Below, one piece after another: positions 26,611 through 34,500 of a stretch of 64,000 bases of DNA. Origin of the DNA: Clostridium sp. AWRP. GTDB taxonomy: Bacteria > Bacillota > Clostridia > Clostridiales > Clostridiaceae. Positions within the stretch are counted from its first letter, which is position 1; each line of letters opens with the position of its first letter. The DNA is taken from contig NZ_CP029758.2 in NCBI RefSeq assembly GCF_004006395.2, forward strand, positions 992,001-1,056,000, in the 5' to 3' direction. A model generated the notes under the pieces. It worked only from the letters and a program-made list of their open reading frames with translations, did not search any database and had not been told where the DNA came from. The position numbers and the translations under genes are program-made.

Positions 26611-26952
26611 ATGATGGATTTATATTTGGAAAAAGATATGGAGAATTTAAGAAATATAACCTGTGAACTTATTAATAAACTTGAGAATGATGATTATGAT
26701 GGACTTGAAAGTTTAATGGGTGAAAGACAGAAGCTGTTGGATAATTTAAAAGAATTGAACTGTACAAAAAAACAATATAATGATGCAGTCAAACAATTTA
26801 AAATAATTGATTTTCAGAATAAATTATCAAAAATGATGTTTGAAAAGAAAAAGGATTTAAGAAGAAAAATTGATGATATATCTCAAAAAAGAACTTTAAC
26901 AAAAAGTTATAGTAGACATATAGGTACTACTATATTTAGTAAAAAAATATAA
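26611..26952 (+). CDS. FliT-like flagellar chaperone candidate
   Basis: This 113-residue, helical, charged protein begins MMDLYLEKDMENLRNITCEL and contains ERQKLLDNLKEL, the size and helix pattern of FliT-type chaperones that bind FliD. It lies 24 nt after fliD with GGGGAG upstream. FliT sequences are weakly conserved, so the call rests on position and shape. Its start could be the first or the second ATG. It seems to be the last gene before the flagellin promoter. Confidence 0.55.
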   Translation: MMDLYLEKDMENLRNITCELINKLENDDYDGLESLMGERQKLLDNLKELNCTKKQYNDAVKQFKIIDFQNKLSKMMFEKKKDLRRKIDDISQKRTLTKSYSRHIGTTIFSKKI

Positions 26953-27002
26953 TTAAATTATAGAAATAAATAAAAAAGCAATTAAAAAGTCAAAAAAAGT
27001 AG

Positions 27003-27029
27003 TAAAGTAAATAAAAATAGCAACGATAA
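27003..27029 (+). promoter_or_regulatory. Sigma-28 type promoter candidate for flagellin 1
   Basis: TAAA, 15 nt, then AACGATAA. This matches the flgM promoter in the CGATAA part and in spacing but lacks the GC pair before it. It lies ~225 nt before the flagellin start and before the conserved flagellin leader. Confidence 0.5.
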
Positions 27030-27133
27030 AATAAATAGCAAAACAAAGAACAAAGTTCAGATAACAAAGAACAAATAATGTTGATTTTCAACTATCCACT
27101 ATTAATTTTCAACTTAAAAAGTGTTAGTAAGCC

Positions 27134-27191
27134 TGAAGTTAATAGATAATTCATAATTGTGAAATGTGAATCGTGAATTGTCGATTGACGA
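27134..27191. repeat. Repeat remnant inserted in the flagellin 1 leader
   Basis: AATTGTGAAATGTGAATCGT and AATTGTCGATTG are right-arm type units. The flanks GTTAGTAAGCCT (27123-27134) and GGGTTTAACTATAAATAAAA (27193-27212) are contiguous in the leader of flagellin 2 (31491-31515), which shows that ~57 bp were added here. Confidence 0.75.
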
Positions 27192-27213
27192 AGGGTTTAA
27201 CTATAAATAAAAC

Positions 27214-27246
27214 GGGCAAGGACGCCCAGGTAAAATTCAAGGAGGA
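27214..27246 (+). promoter_or_regulatory. CsrA-type hairpin and ribosome binding site of flagellin 1
   Basis: GGGC (27214-27217) and GCCC (27224-27227) close a hairpin with the loop AAGGAC, an ANGGA CsrA motif. A second ANGGA (CAAGGAGG) is the Shine-Dalgarno itself. The flagellin 2 leader has the same loop on a different stem (see 31523-31536), so the structure is supported by covariation. Confidence 0.7.
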
Positions 27247-27253
27247 ATTTATT

Positions 27254-29683
27254 ATGATAATCAATCACAATTTAGCGGCAAATAATGCAATCAGAAACAT
27301 GAATGTTAATTCAGGTAATGCTAGTAAGGCAATGCAAAAACTTTCTTCAGGTTTAAGAATTAATAGTGCAGCAGATGATGCAGCAGGACTAGCTATATCT
27401 GAAAAAATGAGAGGACAAATCAACGGACTTGATCAAGCTTCAGCTAATGCTCAAGATGGTATTTCAATGCTGCAAACTGCTGAAGGTGCACTAAATGAAA
27501 CAACTTCAATTCTTCAAAGAATGAAACAATTAGCAACTCAATCAGCCAATGATACTAACGTAGGCGATGATAGAACTCAAATTCAGGCTGAAATGAACCA
27601 ATTAACTTCAGAAATAAACAGAATAGGTAATACTACTGAATTCAATACCCAAAAGTTACTTAATGGTGGTGGAGTTGATCCTAAGTTAGCTTCTAAAGCA
27701 AGTGCATTAACTGTACCTTCACAACTTACAGGTGGAGAAGAAGGTTCGGCACAACTAACTAAGACTTTTACAATTACTAATAACTTTACAAGTGCTGATG
27801 ATGGAAAAACTATAACTTTTAATCTAGGCGGAAAAGATTTAACATTTACTTTAAACAAAAATATTTCAGGTGCAAATTCAACTGCAACACAAATAGGAAT
27901 TAGTGATACAGCTACTGCTACTAATTCTGCTGATGCAATAGAAAAAGCACTAGGTCTCGCAATTGCAGCAGATGCTGATTTATCAAGTAAATATCAATTA
28001 ACTGTAGCTTCAAATGCTGATGTAGTTGTAAGTGCTAAAGCATTATCCTTCAGTAATGGAAAATTAACGGGTACTGATGCTGGAATTAATGGCTCTGTAA
28101 CTTATAGTTCAAGTTCTGCTATGGCTAGTGCAACAGTAGCTGAAGTTGTTACAACTGCTGGAGCTGGTGCTAATGCAAGTGCTACAATAGATTTTACTGG
28201 TAAAACTGTATCAGATTTAAAAGGTACAGGATTTGTAATTGATGGTAAGAAAATAGACTTATATGATAGTACTGATGGAGCTTATAGTGGATATGCAGAT
28301 TTTGCAGTTGATTTAAAGGGAGCTGGGAATGATGAAGCAATAGTGGATAAGATAGTTTCTGCTCTATATAATAGTACTGGCGCAGCAGTTGACAAGTTTG
28401 GAGTTAGTGTTGCTGCTGGGGATTCTTATCTACCAAATGAATATGTAAGCAAGACTGATGGAACAAAATTAGAAATTACTGCAAAGACTACAGGAATAGC
28501 AGGAAATGCATATACGCTTTCAGATAACTCAACTGTAGCTGTTTCAAATTTTATTGGAAGTGATAAGCTTACTAATGAAAGTGTAGTTTCAGCTAAGGGA
28601 CTTAAAGATGGACAGCAAACAGTAACTATTACAAATAAAGCTGCAAGTACAAGCACTTCAAGTAGTGCAGTTAGTGGCGCAGTTGTTGCTGGAGATATAG
28701 CAGCATTAGGATTATCTATCAGTGCAAATACAAGTTTAGCTACAGGAACCTATAGATTAACAAATGTTAGTTTAGCTGCTGGTGCTGACCATGCTCAACT
28801 TCAGCAATTGGGTTCTGATGGAACAACTTGGTCAACTGTATCAGGATATTCTGATATTACAATAACAGGTGGTGCACAAACAGCAGGAGATTTATCATTT
28901 ACATTAGCATCAGGTCACATTACAGCAGCTGCTGCGGGTACAGATGCTATTACATTCCAGGTAACTCAAAATCACTATGAAGCACAATTGACTGAAAAAG
29001 ATGGAACAATAGGTAGTGCAGTAAATGTTGTTTCAGGTCAGCAAAATGTTAGAGTAACAGCTCAAGATGGAGTAGGTGAGGCTGTAATAAATGTAGGAGA
29101 TATTTCTTCATCATTATCCACTGGAAGCAGTACAACATTTACATTTAATACAAGTGCAGCAGGTGTAAAAAATGAAACTGTTGGTGGAACATTTACAGCT
29201 AAATTCCAAATAGGTGCAAATCAGGGACAAAGCTTCCAAATGGATGTAAAGGATATGAGAGCACAAGCTCTTGGTATATCAGGAACAACTGCAGGAGCTT
29301 CCCAAGGAGTTGTTGATGGAGCTAAATTTACAACAGCTAAATCTGTATCAAATGGAACTGATAATGTAAGTGTTGAATCTTCCCTTGATATTTCCACACA
29401 CGATACTGCTACTGCAGCAATTAAGGTTATAGATAACGCTATTAATGCAGTATCAACGCAAAGAGCACAACTTGGTGCTTACCAGAATAGATTAGAGCAC
29501 ACAATAAATAACTTAGGAACTTCATCAGAAAACTTAACTTCTGCTGAATCAAGAATAAGAGACGTTGATATGGCAAAAGAAATGTCAAACTTCTCAAAGA
29601 ACAATATTTTATCTCAGGCTGCTCAAGCTATGCTTGCACAAGCTAACCAACAGCCACAGCAGGTTCTTCAGTTATTAAGATAA
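27254..29683 (+). CDS. Large flagellin 1 (809 aa)
   Basis: This is a filament protein exported through the flagellum. The N-terminal D0/D1 part (IINHNLAANNAIRNMNVNSG, then QKLSSGLRINSAADDAAGLA) spans about 1-150, and the C-terminal D1/D0 part (~100 residues) ends NNILSQAAQAMLAQANQQPQ and QVLQLLR. Between them lie about 560 residues of Ala/Thr/Ser/Gly-rich surface domains, so it is roughly twice the usual clostridial flagellin. ATG 27254 follows AAGGAGG; the longer frame upstream runs through the leader. There are no cysteines that I can see. It is nearly identical to flagellin 2 over both ends. Likely control: sigma-28 plus CsrA/FliW on the leader. Confidence 0.96.
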   Translation: MIINHNLAANNAIRNMNVNSGNASKAMQKLSSGLRINSAADDAAGLAISEKMRGQINGLDQASANAQDGISMLQTAEGALNETTSILQRMKQLATQSANDTNVGDDRTQIQAEMNQLTSEINRIGNTTEFNTQKLLNGGGVDPKLASKASALTVPSQLTGGEEGSAQLTKTFTITNNFTSADDGKTITFNLGGKDLTFTLNKNISGANSTATQIGISDTATATNSADAIEKALGLAIAADADLSSKYQLTVASNADVVVSAKALSFSNGKLTGTDAGINGSVTYSSSSAMASATVAEVVTTAGAGANASATIDFTGKTVSDLKGTGFVIDGKKIDLYDSTDGAYSGYADFAVDLKGAGNDEAIVDKIVSALYNSTGAAVDKFGVSVAAGDSYLPNEYVSKTDGTKLEITAKTTGIAGNAYTLSDNSTVAVSNFIGSDKLTNESVVSAKGLKDGQQTVTITNKAASTSTSSSAVSGAVVAGDIAALGLSISANTSLATGTYRLTNVSLAAGADHAQLQQLGSDGTTWSTVSGYSDITITGGAQTAGDLSFTLASGHITAAAAGTDAITFQVTQNHYEAQLTEKDGTIGSAVNVVSGQQNVRVTAQDGVGEAVINVGDISSSLSTGSSTTFTFNTSAAGVKNETVGGTFTAKFQIGANQGQSFQMDVKDMRAQALGISGTTAGASQGVVDGAKFTTAKSVSNGTDNVSVESSLDISTHDTATAAIKVIDNAINAVSTQRAQLGAYQNRLEHTINNLGTSSENLTSAESRIRDVDMAKEMSNFSKNNILSQAAQAMLAQANQQPQQVLQLLR

Positions 29684-29700
29684 TTTTAGATTTTTATAAT

Positions 29701-29731
29701 AAAAGAGTCAGAGATTTTCTCTGGCTCTTTT
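29701..29731 (+). terminator. Terminator of flagellin 1
   Basis: AAAAGAGTCAGAGA pairs with CTCTGGCTCTTTT across TTTT. It begins 17 nt after the stop. Confidence 0.9.
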
Positions 29732-29843
29732 ACATTAAGGTATCTTCAAAAAATTTATATGTGCGAAAGTTGAGTTACAAAATTAATACCGAGTTTAAAA
29801 GAAATACTTAATTATTGTTTGTAATCTAACAGGAATACTCAGA

Positions 29844-30182
29844 GTGGCAAAGGAAAGTATTTTTTTCGGACTTAATAATATAAATGTATGTACTATATTA
29901 AGCAGTGAATATAATGAATACTTTGGTTTCACAGAAGAGGAAGTAGAGAAAACATTAAAATATTATGGCATAGAAGCTAACATGGAAGTAAATTATTTAT
30001 ACAGGCAGATAATACTTGAATGGTTTAAGGAAAGCATAAATAACGATAAATTTAATATAATGCTTAAAAGCCTTGTTACAGGAGATATAGAAACCTTTGA
30101 GGAAATATTTGATGATTATATAATAAAAAGTTCAAGCTTTTTTGATATAAGTGGTGATGAAAGCGAAAAAAGTGTTGGTTAA
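29844..30182 (+). pseudogene. Remnant of an AAA-ATPase-like/PD-(D/E)XK family gene
   Basis: The 112-residue frame reads like the middle of AAA-ATPase_like family proteins: AKESIFFGLNNINVCTILSS and YFGFTEEEVEKTLKYYGI, then a jump to VNYLYRQIILEWFKESINND and LKSLVTGDIETFEEIFDDYI. The ATP-binding N-terminus is absent, the conserved WYNGY region is deleted, and the frame breaks at the point where the nuclease part would begin (ISGDESEKSVG then stop). It starts at GTG without a convincing ribosome binding site. It is a different lineage from the AAA genes at 39903 and 47182. I expect it to be non-functional. Confidence 0.65.
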
Positions 30183-30364
30183 ACAATAGTTAAAGATGCA
30201 GCCTTCGCAATGCGTTTTTTAAGTGAAAATTTCCCATGTGCCAAGGTTGGTTATTTAAATATAAAAATTTTTTGTTTTAAATATAAAGCTTTTTAAATTT
30301 AAAACGAATAGTTAAGTAGGTAGAAAACATAGGTAGTATAAGAAAAAAATATATTAAATGGATA

Positions 30365-30391
30365 TAAGGTTTTTTACGAATATACCGAAAA
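30365..30391 (+). promoter_or_regulatory. Possible sigma-28 type promoter for csrA2
   Basis: TAAG, 15 nt, then ACCGAAAA. It keeps CCGA but is weaker than the flgM promoter. It would start transcription just before the AGGA-loop hairpins of the csrA2 leader. The bases between 30183 and 30364 are AT-rich and show nothing else. Confidence 0.3.
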
Positions 30392-30417
30392 TTTAACATA
30401 AAAGTTTATAAAGAAAA

Positions 30418-30488
30418 AGTCAGGACGACTGGTATACCTATTATACTCTGCAGGAGGCAGATGTGAGTAGGTGTATTAGTTGTTTTTT
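30418..30488 (+). promoter_or_regulatory. csrA2 leader: two AGGA-loop hairpins and an attenuator-like stem
   Basis: AGTC-AGGAC-GACT (30418-30430) and TCTGC-AGGAG-GCAGA (30447-30461) are perfect small hairpins with GGA in the loop, as in CsrA targets. TATACCTA (30433-30440) can pair with TAGGTGTA (30468-30475) around the second hairpin, and a run of seven T follows at 30482. This resembles a terminator 31 nt before the csrA2 ATG. Confidence 0.5.
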
Positions 30489-30518
30489 TGATTATAACAA
30501 TCCAGGGAGGGACATTAA

Positions 30519-30680
30519 ATGTTAGTATTAGGCAGGAAGCCAGGAGAATATGTGGTAATTGGAGAAAATATAAAAGTTAAAGTTGTAAAAAGTGATAAAG
30601 GAGACTTAAGACTCGCCATAGATGCTCCTAAAGATGTAGAAATCACAAGAGGAGAAGTCTGGGAAGAACAGAATAGTTAA
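30519..30680 (+). CDS. csrA: Second, short CsrA (53 aa)
   Basis: This small gene encodes MLVLGRKPGEYVVIGENIKV, KVVKSDKGDLRLAIDAPKDV, EITRGEVWEEQNS. It is a complete CsrA core: R6, the AP turn at 36-37 and R44, the residues that touch RNA, are all present and correctly spaced. The chain stops at 53 residues, against 71 for the copy at 23048, so the C-terminal extension with which FliW interacts in Gram-positive bacteria is missing. CAGGGAGGG lies 8 nt before the ATG. It sits between the two big flagellin genes, behind a leader with AGGA-loop hairpins. I infer an RNA-binding protein that may not answer to FliW. Confidence 0.9.
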   Translation: MLVLGRKPGEYVVIGENIKVKVVKSDKGDLRLAIDAPKDVEITRGEVWEEQNS

Positions 30681-30771
30681 AAATTAATAATTAAGAGTTA
30701 AGGAAAGTTTTTCTTCACTATGTTCAGAAAATGATCTATAACTATTAATTTTTCACTATTAATTATTAATT
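30677..30771. repeat. Palindromic repeat with AT-type ends, short copy before the S23 gene
   Basis: The left arm TTAAAAATTAATAATTAAGA overlaps the csrA2 stop, and the right arm is ACTATTAATTTTTCACTATT with AATTATTAATTG. The core is only ~40 bp (GTTTTTCTTCACTATGTTCA). Confidence 0.75.
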
Positions 30772-30835
30772 GAATAAATCCTAACCAGTATGTCTAGAAT
30801 TTTAGATATGTTTACAAAGTTAGGAGATTAAAAAG

Positions 30836-31198
30836 TTGAAGGATAGTTTGATTTATAATAAAGCGTTTAAATTTTCTATAAAAGTAGTTAATTTATACAA
30901 ATATTTATGCAATGAAAATAAGGAGAGTATTCTTTCTAAACAGCTGTTACGTTCTGGTACAAGTATAGGTGCTAATGTTAAAGAAGGTTTGTTTGCTCAA
31001 AGTAAAAGAGATTTCCTATCAAAAATGAACATAGCACTTAAGGAATCTTCAGAAGCTATGTATTGGTTAGAACTTTTAACAGCAACTAATTACATAGATA
31101 TTAATACATCAAAAACAATTTTAAGTGAATGTGAAGAGTTAAGTAAAATATTGGTATCAATAGTTAAGACAACAAGACAAAATTTAAAAAATGATTGA
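30836..31198 (+). CDS. S23/four-helix-bundle protein, copy 2
   Basis: This 120-residue relative of the protein at 19983 has the same motifs: LSKQLLRSGTSIGANVKEGL and KRDFLSKMNIALKESSEAMY. It starts at TTG with AGGAG 9 nt upstream. A complete short palindromic repeat precedes it, and a right repeat arm (31201-31247) begins at its stop codon, as for copy 1, but with the AT-type units (ATTAATT) in place of GTGAATT. Function unknown. The two copies differ at many positions, so the duplication is not recent. Confidence 0.87.
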   Translation: MKDSLIYNKAFKFSIKVVNLYKYLCNENKESILSKQLLRSGTSIGANVKEGLFAQSKRDFLSKMNIALKESSEAMYWLELLTATNYIDINTSKTILSECEELSKILVSIVKTTRQNLKND

Positions 31199-31200
31199 AA

Positions 31201-31247
31201 TTAAAATCATCCATAACTATTAATTTTTCATTATTAATTATTAATTG
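31201..31247. repeat. Right repeat arm after S23 copy 2
   Basis: AAAATCATCC followed by ATAACTATTAATTTTTCATT and ATTAATTATTAATTG. It is the same right end as at 24651-24699 and 31428-31475, joined here directly to the S23 3' end. Confidence 0.75.
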
Positions 31248-31261
31248 ATAAAAAGAACTCA

Positions 31262-31328
31262 GGAGGAGTCAATTATTTCCGTAATTCAGCAGGATGCTGA
31301 TGAGGCGGAGATGGTTGGCTCCTTTTTT
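31262..31328 (+). terminator. Three-tier hairpin with AGGA loop and T-run before flagellin 2
   Basis: GGAGTCAA pairs with TTGGCTCC, inside which TTTCCG pairs with CGGAGA and, at the tip, CAGC-AGGAT-GCTG forms a hairpin. Seven T follow. It could end the csrA2-S23 transcript or act as an attenuator for flagellin 2. The GGA loop again resembles a CsrA site. Confidence 0.65.
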
Positions 31329-31330
31329 TA

Positions 31331-31475
31331 GTTAAAAATTAAGAATTAATAATTAAGAGTTAAGGAAAGTTTTTCTTCTCTTTGTTTAGAAAAACTAATA
31401 TTTTAAAAGATTTTCTGAAGCACAGCGGAAGAAAATCATCCATAACTATTAATTCTTCACTATTAATTATTAATT
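31331..31475. repeat. Palindromic repeat with AT-type ends
   Basis: Left arm GTTAAAAATTAAGAATTAAT, core AGATTTTCTGAAGCACAGCG, right arm ATCCATAACTATTAATTCTT and ATTAATTATTAATTA. It ends 16 nt before the conserved flagellin leader GTTAGTAAGCC. Confidence 0.8.
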
Positions 31476-31490
31476 AACTTGTTAGTAAGC

Positions 31491-31556
31491 CTTAGGGTTT
31501 AACTATAAATAAAACAAACCTAGCACAAGGAAGTGCAGGTAAAAATCAGGGAGGGA
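31491..31556 (+). promoter_or_regulatory. Flagellin 2 leader with CsrA-type hairpin
   Basis: TAAGCC-TTAG-GGTTTA forms a small hairpin at the 5' part. GCAC (31523-31526) and GTGC (31533-31536) close a loop AAGGAA. Compared with flagellin 1 the two middle stem pairs change from G-C to C-G and from G-C to A-T, while AAGGA is kept. The Shine-Dalgarno CAGGGAGGG contains a second ANGGA. Confidence 0.7.
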
Positions 31557-31562
31557 AATATT

Positions 31563-34500
31563 ATGATAATAAATCACAATTTAATGGCAAATAATGCTAT
31601 AAGAAACATGAACATCAATTCAGGTAATGCATCAAAATCAATGCAAAAACTTTCTTCAGGTTTAAGAATCAATAGTGCAGCAGATGATGCAGCTGGACTA
31701 GCTATATCTGAAAAAATGAGAGGTCAGATCAATGGATTAGATCAGGCTTCAACTAATGCGCAGGATGGTATCTCAATGATACAAACTGGTGAAGGTGCAT
31801 TAAACGAAACAACTTCAATTCTTCAAAGAATGAAGCAATTGGCAACTCAATCAGCCAACGATACTAATGTAGGTGATGATAGAAGTCAAATACAGACAGA
31901 AATGAACCAATTGACTTCAGAAATTAACAGAATAGGTAACACAACAGAATTTAATACTCAGGCTTTATTAAAAGGAAATACTAAAGCAGCAGTTACTACA
32001 GCAACAAATGTAACTACAGATAAAGCAGGAATTGCTGGAGTAGTTACTGGAGCACTTTCAGACTTAGATGTTGTTAAAAAAAGTGTTGTAGCACAGAATT
32101 CTACAGCAACTGTTCAAGGATCAAGAGCAGCAGCTACAGGATCAGTATCAACTATGGAAACTACAGCATCAAGCGTTGTAGGAGTAAAATCATCAGCAAC
32201 TGTTCAAGGTATAAAAATAGAGGCAGATAGTTTAGGAGATAATTTTGATAACAGAACTATAAAAATAGAACAGGGAACTACAAATAATACTGCTTCTTCA
32301 GTTAACTATAATGCAGGAAATAATACTTATACCTTTACAATTGGTAAAGATTCAGCAGGAAATTCTCTTGCTACAAATACTTCTGAAATGTACAACCAAT
32401 TAAAGAGTGCTATAGATGCAAGTACAGATACTACTAATGTAAAAGGAAAATTAGTAGTAGATGAGCCAGCATCCACAAATGTAGCTATAACTGATGTTAC
32501 TGCTCAATCAGTAATGTCTGGAAATAAAGCAGAAACACAAGGTACTTATGATTTTAGTATTAAGGATGCATTTGAAGAAAAAGGTGATTCAGTTACTGTT
32601 GCTGGAAAGAAATTTGTTGGAGTAATAGGAACTGCAAATGCAGCTAATGGAGAATTCAAAGTTGATAATACAGTTGGAATAACTGGTGGCGGTACTGATT
32701 TAACAGATACTAATGTAGCTGCTATGAGTACTCTAGGTACATCTAGTTTGAGTATTACTGTAGGAGACAGAGTCTTTACAATTAATGATACGAAATTAAA
32801 AACAGAAACAACTGTTGCTGGTTTGGTAACTGACTTAGGAAATCTTACAAGTAGTGATGGAACAAAATTATCAGATATTGCTAATGTTGTAGGTACAGCT
32901 GGAGTAGGTAATAAGTTATCTATTACATCTAAAAATGCAGTTTCGAAAGTAAGCATGGATGTTACTGGTGCTACTGCTGATGTTACTGCAATTGAAACAG
33001 CTTTATCATTTGATGGAACAAGTGCTTTATCAAACACTCAGGAAAATGAGCAAGCAAAGAGTTTAGCAGCTGCTATTAATGCTGATACAGATTTAGCTGC
33101 TAGATTTGGAACAGCAACAGTTGGAACTGGTCCTAATGCTTCTCAAATAACTCTTAAAGAGTTAGCTGGAAAGACTAAGGGTGTTGATTTAACTGATCCA
33201 ATAGTAGCAGGTTATGGAACTGATGATAAGTTAGTTGTAACAAATGCTGGTGGACAAAACTTTAAAACTGTAGCTATAGATGCAGCAACTACTAAAGCAG
33301 CAGCAGATGCAACAGCTCAGGTAGTTGGTGCTGGTGGAGGTACTAATACATTAACTGTTAATGCTGTTGGTGCTGGAATAGCAGCTAATCAGTTTACTAC
33401 TACAATATCAAGAAATACAGGTACTGGTTTATCGGTAACTTATAAAGATGGTACATTGAATATTGCTTTAGGTACAACTGCTGCTAATAATACAGATTCA
33501 AATATTCAAACAGCAATACAAAGCTTAGGCCTAAAAGATGGTATTGATTTTAACAAATTTACTGCTACAGGTGGTACTGACTGGAATACTCATAATGTTG
33601 ACGCCGGTGCTTTTACTACTGCATCAGCAGGTTTTGCTGGCGGAGTAACTGCTGCTACAACAGGTACTATGGGTGTTGAAGTAGATGGTGGTAATTTGAA
33701 AATACATCTTGGAGATACTGCATATAAAAATACAGCTCAAAAAATACAAGAAGCTGTTCAAAAATTAGGAGTTGTAGGATACAAAGATGGTTCAGATTGG
33801 AAAACAATAGATTTGTCTAAGTTTACTTTTACAGCTCAAGGAAACTGGGATACAAGCACAACTGGAAATTCAATTACTAAAGGAACTAGTACTTTAGCTG
33901 GAGGCATCCAAGAAGTTAAAGGAGAATATACTGTAAATGTTGATACAGCTTTTGCTGTAGGCGATAAAGTTGTTGTAGGAGGAAAGACTCTTACAGCTGG
34001 TGATAGTTCAATTAAGCCTTTAGTAGCAGGTGAATTTGATATTGCTGGTGGTGACAAATCAGCTCAAGCTGCTAATATTGCTAATGCATTGGGTTCTGAC
34101 GCTGATATACAGACAAAATATACTGTTACAGCAAATGGTAATAAGGTTACATTAACAGAAAAAGCAGCTTCAGGTACAGATATGAAAACAACTGATGTTT
34201 CAGTTAAAGCTACAGGAACTTCAGGACAGTATGAAATGAATTTTGGCGCTACACCAGCAGTAGATGGAGCTAAATTTGTCATAGATGGAACTGAAATAAA
34301 TGTTTCAGGAAAACCAGCTAATGTAGGATATGCAAATGGTACAGCTATAAAAGCTGCTGCAGATGCTGCTACTCAGACAAATGAATTGGCAACTGCAATA
34401 AATACAAATGCAGCTCTTAAAGATAAATATACAGCTACTGTAGATGCTTCTACTGGAAATCTTATATTAACTCAAAAAGATACTGAAGCATCAGCTACAG

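Noticed and set aside
27214..27227. Cyclic di-GMP riboswitch in the flagellin leader (GGGCAAGGACGCCC resembles part of it)
   Set aside because: The second conserved stem and the AAACC/GCAAAGCC parts are missing. The AGGA loop with stem covariation fits a CsrA site better.
32546..33037. 163-codon minus-strand frame inside flagellin 2
   Set aside because: It arises from the Ala/Thr-rich codon pattern of the giant flagellin; similar mirror frames recur along that gene.
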